A stretch of DNA of 64,000 nt from MTP4 sp052056915 (GTDB taxonomy: Archaea; Halobacteriota; Methanosarcinia; Methanosarcinales; Methanosarcinaceae). Within the stretch, counting starts at the first letter, position 1; each line of letters starts with the position of its first letter. The position numbers and the translations under genes were made by a program. The notes beneath the pieces are model-generated. The model saw only the letters and a list, made by a program, of their open reading frames with translations, did no database searches and had not been told where the DNA came from. The stretch covers positions 1-64,000 of the forward strand of contig NZ_CP195119.1 of the NCBI RefSeq assembly GCF_052056915.1, written 5' to 3'. Positions 25,937 to 33,440 of this stretch are shown here, piece after piece.

Positions 25937-26617
25937 ATGACTAAGAAAAAAACACCCCTTGACCTTAACCGGATCCGGCTCCTTATCGCAGAAAGAAAGG
26001 CTGAGATTAAAAGGGAATTCAATGCAGAAATTACGGGCATTTTCGGTTCATACGCACGCGGGGAAGAAAAAGAGGGAAGCGATATTGATGTCCTGGTGAG
26101 CTTAGGGGAAGGAGCAAGCCTTTTTGACCTTACGGGGCTTGAGTCCTATCTTGAGGGGCTGTTTGGAGTTCCGGTGGATGTTGTTTCGGAAAGGGGCATA
26201 AACCCGATAGTTAAAGCTGACATATTAAAGGGAGCTGCCGGGGTCATAAAATCACCTCTGCTTTACCTGTGCGAGATGCTCAAAGCTTCCAGAAGTATAA
26301 AAGAGTTCACCGAAGGGATGGACAAAGACACTTTTCTGGATGACAATCTAACAAAGGATGCAGTCGTACTCCAGCTAGAGATTATAGGTAAAGCCGCAAA
26401 ATCCGTTTCTGCCGATATACGGTCAAAGGCTCCGGAAGTAGATTGGGATGGTATGGCAGGAATGGGGGACCGCCTGAGATCCGCTTATTTTGATGTGGAT
26501 TATGACCGTGTTTGGGATGCTGCAATGAACGATGCTCCGGTGCTTGAAAATGCTGTTGAAAGGTTGATCAGGGAGCTAGATTTGGGTAACTGTGAGGATT
26601 TTTTAGATTGGCGGTAG
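25937..26617 (+). CDS. Fused MntA nucleotidyltransferase-HepT (HEPN) protein
   Basis: A 226-residue protein joining two proteins that are normally separate genes. Residues 1-105 are an MNT-type nucleotidyltransferase with GSYARG and SDID (GS-x-DxD), the MntA antitoxin enzyme that AMPylates HepT. Residues 107-226 align by eye with HepT: LLYLCEMLKASRSIKEFTEGM and AVVLQLEIIGKAAKSVS. In place of the RNxLVHxY active site, this protein reads GDRLRSAY: the catalytic Arg and His are lost while the Tyr remains. ATG at 25937 is preferred because AGGA lies nine bases upstream; an in-frame start at 25841 would add 32 unrelated residues. It may be an inactive toxin or a regulatory protein. Confidence 0.85.
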   Translation: MTKKKTPLDLNRIRLLIAERKAEIKREFNAEITGIFGSYARGEEKEGSDIDVLVSLGEGASLFDLTGLESYLEGLFGVPVDVVSERGINPIVKADILKGAAGVIKSPLLYLCEMLKASRSIKEFTEGMDKDTFLDDNLTKDAVVLQLEIIGKAAKSVSADIRSKAPEVDWDGMAGMGDRLRSAYFDVDYDRVWDAAMNDAPVLENAVERLIRELDLGNCEDFLDWR

Positions 26618-27240
26618 AGATTTGATAGAAATATTCGTTCTTAACGAGCTGATAGCAAAGAATCGATAATAAGAGCCTGCTTCATTCCAATCAGGGGGAG
26701 ATGTACAACTCTATTTTTATATTTAGCAGGCGGGCGGGCACACTCAAACCCCGCATAATATCGAAACTGAGTATTGTGCCATCTAGTTATTTGAAATAAA
26801 GGCAGGTTAGTTGAATGAAAGTAAAGGCTGACAGCGACAATCTATTCTTCCAATCCTTTTTTCATAAATTCGGGAAAGGCCGTTTGCTTACGCAAACGGT
26901 GAGGACCCTGTTTTCTCCATAATGAGCAGTTAACCGGCGGACCGGAATCACCATTAAACCCGCCCAATAAACCAGGGTCTTTTCTCCTCTCGCCTTCTCT
27001 CCTCGCTCCCCCTTTTAACCCTGGTCTTCCGAATTGCAGTTTAACAATGCACGGTCTGTTCCGGTCATTTTGCATCATCAACTGAATTAATTTTTGCCAA
27101 ATAACTTTTATCTCTCTTCTCAGGGTTGAATTCCTAATTTTATTTGCAAAAGTGCCGGGCTGTGTATCTGCCAAATCCTGGTGAAACCGTCGCTTCTTCC
27201 TGATCTTATTCCTTATATAGCATGGAGTTTATAATCTATC
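26618..27240. other. Intergenic region with hairpin copy B
   Basis: No credible gene; a minus-strand frame of 110 codons overlaps the hairpin and has no recognisable motif. Bases 26715-26760 contain GC-rich direct repeats (GGCGGGCGGGC). A TATA-like CTTATATAG at 27213-27221 lies about 20 bases upstream of the antitoxin start. Confidence 0.45.
26862..26915 (-). repeat. Dispersed hairpin repeat, copy B
   Basis: Stem CCGTTTGC/GCAAACGG with loop TTAC (GTAA on the minus strand) at 26880-26899. On the minus strand the flanks ACAGGGTCCTCA and CCTTTCCCGAA continue into ATGAAAAAA, so the match to copy A extends over about 50 bases. The two copies are 15.8 kb apart in opposite orientation. Confidence 0.88.
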
Positions 27241-27780
27241 ATGATGGCAGCAATTGAGAAAGTAAGGCTTGAAGGGAAGGTGCTGGGAGATATATTTAAG
27301 GAAGACTTCCTGGACATGATAGCCGATTCAGGTGAGAACATATTTCCTATAAATGTCGCCTTCGTAAGAGAGTTTGAAAGAGATGGAAAATTGCATGCCA
27401 GCCAGATTACTTTTAGCCACCAGAATAATGATGAGGTCAAAAATAAAGTCCTGCATGTCGAATCCGAGGACCCGGAATTACTGGATATATTTTTGAAAAT
27501 AATCGAGGAAAGCACAATGGCAGAGGTTCGGAAAACAAGTCCTGAAAACCAGGTTTATCAAGGCAGACTGGCTAAGGACATGGTCTACGAAACATCTGAA
27601 GGCATGCAGGTAAGTACAAAAGTGAGTTACATGAAAGGAGACGTCATTGAATACCTGCTCTCCGAAATTCGGGAATTGAAGCTGAAAGTTAAGGCTCTTG
27701 AAAGCAAGAGGACCATTACCGAGGATTCCTTAACCTCCTTCTGGGATAACGAATATGACGAAGCCTGGAACGAATGTTGA
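27241..27780 (+). CDS. Probable antitoxin of the PemK/MazF pair
   Basis: A 179-residue protein that I do not recognise over most of its length. The last 25 residues (ITEDSLTSFWDNEYDEAWNEC) are acidic and aromatic, like the toxin-wrapping tails of MazF antitoxins. A Leu/Lys-rich helix (YLLSEIRELKLKVKALES) just before it could mediate dimer formation. The next gene starts inside its 3' end (26-base overlap) and encodes a PemK/MazF-like toxin, which supports the antitoxin call. It is longer than typical MazE-like proteins (about 80 residues). ATG ATG at the start; a TATA-like motif is just upstream. Confidence 0.65.
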   Translation: MMAAIEKVRLEGKVLGDIFKEDFLDMIADSGENIFPINVAFVREFERDGKLHASQITFSHQNNDEVKNKVLHVESEDPELLDIFLKIIEESTMAEVRKTSPENQVYQGRLAKDMVYETSEGMQVSTKVSYMKGDVIEYLLSEIRELKLKVKALESKRTITEDSLTSFWDNEYDEAWNEC

Positions 27781-28132
27781 ACAGAGGGATATTGTCCTCG
27801 TCCCATTCCCCTTCTCCGATCTTTCTACAAGCAAACGAAGGCCTGCTATTATCATTTCCAATGGTTCTTACAACTCGCATAACGATGACGTAATCTGCTG
27901 TGCAATTACCAGCAACCCGAAAAATCTCGCAGGCTGCGTGGCAATAAATAATTCCGACCTCGATAAGGGCTATCTCAATTACGAAAGCCGAATCAAGCCC
28001 ACCAAGATTTTTACACTAAACAGGAAACTAATAATAAAATCTCTTGCGAAATTAAATATTGAAAAAAGTAAAGAGGTAATTCGGAACCTTAATTCTTCCA
28101 TAAGCATCATTGATGTAACTCTTGAAGAATGA
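27755..28132 (+). CDS. PemK/MazF-family endoribonuclease toxin
   Basis: A 125-residue protein with the MazF/PemK fold. The start region reads QRDIVLVPFPFSDLSTSKRRPAIIIS, split here as QRDIVLVPFPFSDL and RRPAIIIS, the family's hallmark; the Arg-Arg-Pro stretch belongs to the RNA-binding site. DDVICCAITSNP and a C-terminal Ser/Ile-rich helix match the family. MazF toxins cut mRNA at short motifs and are held inactive by the preceding antitoxin. The ATG overlaps that gene by 26 bases, so translation is coupled. Length is normal, and no inactivating change is visible. Confidence 0.85.
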   Translation: MTKPGTNVEQRDIVLVPFPFSDLSTSKRRPAIIISNGSYNSHNDDVICCAITSNPKNLAGCVAINNSDLDKGYLNYESRIKPTKIFTLNRKLIIKSLAKLNIEKSKEVIRNLNSSISIIDVTLEE

Positions 28133-28299
28133 AGGTGTTTCACCCGAGTTCCGCTTCGGGAGCACGGGGTCCTTTTCGCTCGCTGCGCTCCCTCAAGAGA
28201 ACTACGATTACTCTTTTTATATATTTCCCCGGCGGCGGGCTCACCCACCCCCCGCGCAACCTTCAGTCTAGAAGCGGAATCGATCTACGGAGCCGAAGT
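28133..28299. other. Non-coding spacer with a block shared with 21.1 kb
   Basis: Contains CTGCGCTCCCTCAAGAGAAC followed by TTATATATTTCCC, which matches 21112-21157. A short inverted repeat CCCGA/TCGGG lies at 28143-28160. No gene is seen. Confidence 0.45.
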
Positions 28300-28638
28300 T
28301 TATTCTCCCTCTTCCTCATAAACCCCGGTAAGCAATATCCTCTTCTCAAAACCGCCTCTCTCTTCCCTTTTCTTCTCCTGGATTTGCTCAACCCTTTCAA
28401 ACCCTGTGACCCGGGAAAGCGCATCAATAACTTCCTTTATATCCGCCAGCTCCTCAACACACGGCTCTTCCATGAACTCCAGGACTTCCTCATAGAGTTT
28501 TCTTATAAGATACTGCGGGTATTCCTCATCCTCATCAAGAATTTCGCACTCCGGAACCCTGTTTGAGCTTCTTATGATTTCCGGGATTTTGTCGCGGACG
28601 AGCTTGTCGTAGGGGGTGTAGGTGGTTTTTTCGGTCAT
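28300..28638 (-). CDS. MazG-like/PRA-PH family nucleotide pyrophosphohydrolase
   Basis: A 112-residue protein beginning TYTPYDKLVRDKIPEIIR, the hallmark start of the phosphoribosyl-ATP pyrophosphohydrolase-like MazG group. The metal-binding helix pattern follows as KLYEEVLEFMEEP and EELADIKEVIDAL (ExxE and ExxD). Such enzymes hydrolyse NTP-like substrates and act in nucleotide pool cleansing; the substrate here is unknown. The ATG at 28638 is chosen because AGAAGG lies about seven bases upstream; an in-frame ATG seven codons earlier is an alternative. It is convergent with the toxin gene. Confidence 0.85.
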   Translation of the reverse strand: MTEKTTYTPYDKLVRDKIPEIIRSSNRVPECEILDEDEEYPQYLIRKLYEEVLEFMEEPCVEELADIKEVIDALSRVTGFERVEQIQEKKREERGGFEKRILLTGVYEEEGE

Positions 28639-28752
28639 TATGAAGCCTTCTATTTCCATTTATTATCAATTGTTACCCAGTTTTTCAACTGTCTGTTAGA
28701 ATCCGGTTTTGTTCCGGTTTTGTTCCGGTTTTATCCTGGTCTCTATTATCTA

Positions 28753-31560
28753 TTAGAGGTACTTTGCTTTTACCTCTTCTATGTTGGGGACCCCGCCCAG
28801 ATTTTTATAGTAATCTTCAAGGTCTTCCAGCATTTTATTTTGAATCTTCCGGATATTGGATTCGTTGTTTATTTTTTGCCAGAGGTATGAGGAAAAAGCT
28901 ATGTGGTTCAGGTCTTTGCAGTGATACATGAAGCGCTTTCTCTCAAACTTTTCAAACGGGTTTGAAAGAATGCTCCTTTTGACAAGGGTTTTATCTCTGA
29001 TTACTTCAGGGTCGTTGAAGGGACAGTTCGGCCTGTCAACACTGAGCCCTTTTTCGTGCCTGTCCAGGTAGAAAGCTGTGTAGAGCTCAAGAAGTTCGTC
29101 AAGGCTGCACTCCCCTGTATGGTCCGTGCATTTCAGGAAAGAGAGCATGAAGATGATTTTGTATGAGAAAGAGTAGTCGCCTTTATCCAGGAATTCGAAG
29201 AAGTCTTTGTAAACGGTTGTATTGTCATGCGCTTTGAGCCCTTTTTTCTCCCGTAATTCACCCACCTTTTCCGGCTTGAAATACTGGAGGGCTTTCCTGC
29301 CGAAGGGAATTTTCAGGTCAGGTTCCACATCCCCTTTTTTAATCCAGCTCTTCAGGGTCCCTGTTGATATGAAAAGTTCTCTTGCAAGCTGTTCCGTATT
29401 TATATAGTCGGGATATTCCTTTTCGAAAGTGAAGATGTTGATTTTCTCCACACTTCTTTCTTCTTCGTAAAGCCCGGCTAAAATAAGCTCTTCAGGGCTC
29501 AGTTCCTGCTTCTGACCATACATTTCTTCAGGGTCTTTCAGGAGGTTGGCCCAGGGGATATACCTGTCTACCCCGAAGATCCCGTGGCAGTTCCAGGGCA
29601 TATTGAAAGGGCCGTAATTGTCAACGACATCTATCACGTAAAGGGCTTCTTTTCCGGGGAACTTTCTTGTCCCCCTTCCGAGCTGCTGGAGGTAGAGGGC
29701 TTTTGACATGGTTGGCCTTGCCATTACGATAATAGAGGTCCTGGGCGAGTCCCAGCCCTCGGTCAGCAGGGAGCAGGTGCAAAGGAACTGTATTTCTTCA
29801 TTTTCATATTCCCTGATATATTCCATCGATTTTTTGTCTTTCCCGCTTACAGCTTTTGCACTGATCCCCTGCTCTCTCATTCTCCTGGCAACCGATTCGG
29901 CATGGGCAACCGAGACGCAGAAAATGAGGCCTGATTTGAACGGCATTTTTTTCGGGCTGCGAGGGGTTTTCCGGCTTTCTGAATTTTCATAGCTTTCAGT
30001 ACTTTCTTGGCAGCCCGTATCTTCCAGATCCACGAAATATTTCTTCAGCACATCAACGATCAGCTGGTCCCTTGAAGGCACAATAAGGTTCTTCTGGAGG
30101 TCAGAGGCGATGTAATCTTTCCCGTTGTACCTTATTTCACTGAGGTCAAGGTTACTTTTTATCCTGAATGCTTTTATGGGAGAGAGGATTTCTTTTTCAA
30201 TGGCTTCTTTTAAGGTAAGATTGGTTTCATATTCCCCGAAGATTTCCTCAAGCTTTTTCATGTCGAGCCTTTCGGGGGTTGCCGTCATTCCGAGAAGCGT
30301 GTCAGGATTGAAATGCTGAATTACTTTTTTAAGGCCCGGAGCAACGGCATGATGGGCTTCGTCAATTGCAATGTAATCGAAGTGCTCGGGGCTGAACTTC
30401 CGGTAATTCCTCTGTATCCAGGAATACGTTTGAACCATGATTTTGCAGTCTTCGGAGTCCCCTATGCTGATAGAATAAACCTCCCTTTCCTCAGCGGTTA
30501 GGGCCTGTCCGTTAAGAGCTTTTTCGGTAAGGTTATCCCAGGAAAAAGCTGCTGCTGAAGCCGGACCCGGGGTTTTCGTGCCTCTTTTAATTTCCCACTC
30601 TCTGTATCCTTCATAAAAATAGTCAATAGTCTGCTCTTTCAATTTCCTTGTCGGAACAAGCACAAGGGCTTTTACAGAGGAGTCTTTTTCGTATTCCCTG
30701 TAAAAATCGGATATGAGGATATGCGTCTTTCCGGCACCCGTCGGAAGGTGCACAAGAAAAGCCTTATCCCCCTTTTCCCTGCCCTTTTCGATTGCTTCAA
30801 GCATGTTTTCCTGGTGCTCGAATAACTCAAAAGCCCTTTTTGCCCGGACATGGTTCCCATCGATTATCCTTTCAGGCCCCGGGAAATACCTCTTAATCTC
30901 CTCGCAAAAAACATCCCTGAACAGCATGGACCCAAGAGACCACCTGTAAAGCTTTCCCCCCTGGGAAACGATGGAATTCTGCTTCAAAAGCTGGTCCTTA
31001 TACCGCTCTTTCCCCACAATAATCGGGTGATGGTACCTCTCCCCGTTCTTCTCTATCCCGATAAACCCATCTTCGGTATGGACCACGTAATCGATCCACC
31101 GGGTCCCTCCCTTCGCATCAGGCACGGGATACTCCCTGCTGACCCGGTTGAGGACCTCCCTTCCGAAGACCTCACAAAAAGCGTCCTCAAAATAAGACTC
31201 AGGAACAGTGGGGTCCACACAGCTAAGCTCCCTGTTCACCCCGGCTGCTGTCGGGACCACATCATCACAAAACTCCCCCGAAACAAGCAAAGGAAACATT
31301 TCCTTCATCTCAAGAAAATCCGACTCATCATCAACAAGAAACCTGAATACCCGCCTGTAAGAAAAAATGATTTCATTCTGCTCTTTTGTGTATTCACTGT
31401 AGTTGAACGGGTTCTCCCTGTTGCAGATGTCCCGGTCCACCATCACGGCAAGTTTCGAATCAGGAGTTGTGTAGAGGAAGCCTCTGAGGAGGGTTTTTGT
31501 CCTGCTGAGGGAGAAGGTTGAGAGGTAGTTTTTGGTTTTTGGGTCGGGTGAAGTGGTCAT
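28753..31560 (-). CDS. DEAD/DEAH-box helicase with N-terminal nuclease-like and C-terminal HTH domain
   Basis: A 935-residue SF2 protein. Residues about 150-180 (RWIDYVVHTEDGFIGIEKNG) look like a restriction-type D...ExK nuclease motif. Helicase motifs follow: Walker A HLPTGAGKTHI (about 270), IAIDEAHHAV (about 397), MTATPERLD and QQLGRGTRK. Near residue 720, INTEQLARELFISTGTLKSW resembles a MerR-like helix-turn-helix. The arrangement suggests a type III-restriction-like or DNA-repair helicase, perhaps with autonomous nuclease activity. It starts with ATG and an upstream AGGAAAAC and is divergent from the restriction operon by 400 bases. No methyltransferase is coupled to it. Defence function is inferred from position. 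Confidence 0.82.
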   Translation of the reverse strand: MTTSPDPKTKNYLSTFSLSRTKTLLRGFLYTTPDSKLAVMVDRDICNRENPFNYSEYTKEQNEIIFSYRRVFRFLVDDESDFLEMKEMFPLLVSGEFCDDVVPTAAGVNRELSCVDPTVPESYFEDAFCEVFGREVLNRVSREYPVPDAKGGTRWIDYVVHTEDGFIGIEKNGERYHHPIIVGKERYKDQLLKQNSIVSQGGKLYRWSLGSMLFRDVFCEEIKRYFPGPERIIDGNHVRAKRAFELFEHQENMLEAIEKGREKGDKAFLVHLPTGAGKTHILISDFYREYEKDSSVKALVLVPTRKLKEQTIDYFYEGYREWEIKRGTKTPGPASAAAFSWDNLTEKALNGQALTAEEREVYSISIGDSEDCKIMVQTYSWIQRNYRKFSPEHFDYIAIDEAHHAVAPGLKKVIQHFNPDTLLGMTATPERLDMKKLEEIFGEYETNLTLKEAIEKEILSPIKAFRIKSNLDLSEIRYNGKDYIASDLQKNLIVPSRDQLIVDVLKKYFVDLEDTGCQESTESYENSESRKTPRSPKKMPFKSGLIFCVSVAHAESVARRMREQGISAKAVSGKDKKSMEYIREYENEEIQFLCTCSLLTEGWDSPRTSIIVMARPTMSKALYLQQLGRGTRKFPGKEALYVIDVVDNYGPFNMPWNCHGIFGVDRYIPWANLLKDPEEMYGQKQELSPEELILAGLYEEERSVEKINIFTFEKEYPDYINTEQLARELFISTGTLKSWIKKGDVEPDLKIPFGRKALQYFKPEKVGELREKKGLKAHDNTTVYKDFFEFLDKGDYSFSYKIIFMLSFLKCTDHTGECSLDELLELYTAFYLDRHEKGLSVDRPNCPFNDPEVIRDKTLVKRSILSNPFEKFERKRFMYHCKDLNHIAFSSYLWQKINNESNIRKIQNKMLEDLEDYYKNLGGVPNIEEVKAKYL

Positions 31561-31958
31561 GGTTTTCCTGGGAAGGGGTTTTATGTGTAGAGGGTTTGGG
31601 CATAACTGTTTTTATATTCTTAGGTATTTAGTACGAAATGTCCAATACTTTATTAATATTATGCGTTTCTGGAGAAGTTTGAAAGAGAGAAAGGAGATTT
31701 CAGGCCGCCTGAGTTTTGAAGAGGTATAATATAACTGCTTTTTTATATTTTGTTGGGACGCTCTGCCGGTAAACAATCTGTAAAACGTCTTCTCAGACTA
31801 AATTCTGAATCATGAAGCTGTATCTGTTTGCCTCGTGAGGAAGAGGAGATTGATAGGGTATCCAAATTGAACCACTCATCCAGCTGCCTTACTTCGAAAT
31901 ATATATAATACCCCTTCGTCATTTGTAATGAATATTTAAAATGTGGAGAAAATGAAAA
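31561..31958. other. Divergent promoter region between helicase and type I restriction operon
   Basis: No credible gene. ATTTCAGGCCGCC at 31696-31708 resembles the left end of the 305-bp repeat without the rest of it. The restriction-operon TATA box is listed separately. Confidence 0.4.
31895..31910 (+). promoter_or_regulatory. TATA box region of the type I restriction operon
   Basis: CGAAATATATATAATA lies about 50 bases before the hsdM start. The purine-rich left side followed by an alternating AT run fits an archaeal BRE/TATA pair. A GGAG ten bases before the ATG gives the ribosome binding site. Confidence 0.5.
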
Positions 31959-33440
31959 ATGAGCAAGATTACCCTTTCAGAATTAGAACAAAATCTATGG
32001 GGCGCGGCAAATATTTTGAGAGGCCCTGTTGATGCTTCTGATTTTAAATCATATATATTCCCCCTACTTTTTTTCAAAAGAATATCCGATGTTTACGACG
32101 AGGAATTCAAAGAAGCTATGGAAGATTCGGGAGATGAAGAATACGCCGAACTGAGTGAATTCCATGATTTCATTATTCCACATGAAGCTCACTGGGACGA
32201 TGTAAAGGAAAAAACCGAGAATGTCGGACAGGCTCTTCAGAAAGCCTTTCGAGAAATCGAGAAATCAAATCCACATACACTCTACGGCATATTCGGAGAT
32301 GTAAACTGGACGAACAAAGATAGACTCTCAGACGAACTTTTAATCGACCTCATTCAACATTTTGACCCGCTCAAACTTTCGAAATCAAACGTTGAACCCG
32401 ACATTCTGGGGCAGGCTTACGAATACCTGATTAAGAAATTTGCAGACCTCACGAATAGAAAAGCAGGAGAATTCTATACACCCCGACCGGTTGTTCATCT
32501 GATGGGAAGCATCCTGAAACCCCAGGAACAAGAAACAATATATGACCCTGCCTGCGGTTCTGGCGGTATGCTCCTTGAGTCCTACCACTATGTTCAAAAA
32601 AGTGGAGGAGATTCAAGAACTATAAAATTGTACGGCCAGGAAAAGAACCTCACAACTTCTTCTATTTCAAGAATCAACCTTTTTCTCCACGATATCAAAG
32701 AATTCCAGATCCACAGAGGGGATACACTAAAGGAGCCTTACTTCCATGAAGGAGACCGGATTTCTCAGTTTGATGTGGTAATCGCAAATCCTCCCTTTTC
32801 TTTGAAAAACTGGGGCCATGAGAACTGGTCTCATGACCCATTCGGCAGGAATCTCGCAGGAACGCCGCCAAAGAGCAACGGAGATTATGCCTGGGTCCAG
32901 CACATGATAACTTCAATGAAGCCTGAAACCGGGAGAATGGCAATCGTGCTTCCCCACGGAGCCCTTTTCAGGCAGGGTGCTGAAGGTAGAATCAGGAAGG
33001 AATTGATTGAAAAAGACCTGCTCGAAGCCGTGATAGGGCTTGGGCCAAACCTCTTTTACGGGACCGGGATCAGTGCCTGCATTCTTGTTTTCCGCTCGAA
33101 GAAGACCGAAGAAAAAGAGAATAAAGTCCTTTTCATCGACGCATCCGAGCAGTACCAGAAGGGCAGAAACCAGAACTTTTTCCTCCCCGAACATGCCGAA
33201 ACCGTGCTCCAGTGGTATGAGAATTTCGGAGACCTGGAAAACATATCCCAGGTCGTTGAGCTTTCGGAAATCCGGAAAAACGAGTACAACCTGAACATTC
33301 CGCTTTATGTAAAAAAAGTCCATGAAGTAGAAGAGATCGACCTGAAAGCCACCCTGGAGCATTTGAAGGCGGATTACGAAGCGTTCCTTGAGTCCGAGGA
33401 AAAAATGAAACAGTTACTTAAAGAAGTGAATGTCCTATGA
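31959..33440 (+). CDS. hsdM: Type I restriction-modification methyltransferase subunit HsdM (copy 1)
   Basis: A 493-residue adenine-N6 methyltransferase subunit. The N-terminal HsdM domain reads LEQNLWGAANILRGPVDASD, the SAM-binding motif I is YDPACGSGGMLL (about 195-206), and the catalytic motif IV is NPPF (about 277). It methylates host DNA together with HsdS and is needed for restriction with HsdR. It overlaps the next gene by four bases (ATGA). That neighbour is a second, clearly different HsdM of the same length; the two share most of the N-terminal and motif regions. The 5' part is more AT-rich than copy 2. Confidence 0.95.
   Translation: MSKITLSELEQNLWGAANILRGPVDASDFKSYIFPLLFFKRISDVYDEEFKEAMEDSGDEEYAELSEFHDFIIPHEAHWDDVKEKTENVGQALQKAFREIEKSNPHTLYGIFGDVNWTNKDRLSDELLIDLIQHFDPLKLSKSNVEPDILGQAYEYLIKKFADLTNRKAGEFYTPRPVVHLMGSILKPQEQETIYDPACGSGGMLLESYHYVQKSGGDSRTIKLYGQEKNLTTSSISRINLFLHDIKEFQIHRGDTLKEPYFHEGDRISQFDVVIANPPFSLKNWGHENWSHDPFGRNLAGTPPKSNGDYAWVQHMITSMKPETGRMAIVLPHGALFRQGAEGRIRKELIEKDLLEAVIGLGPNLFYGTGISACILVFRSKKTEEKENKVLFIDASEQYQKGRNQNFFLPEHAETVLQWYENFGDLENISQVVELSEIRKNEYNLNIPLYVKKVHEVEEIDLKATLEHLKADYEAFLESEEKMKQLLKEVNVL

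Noticed and set aside
26842..27174. 110-codon minus-strand frame between the MntA-HepT fusion and the antitoxin
   Set aside because: It begins in the dispersed hairpin repeat, shows no motif and no ribosome binding site.
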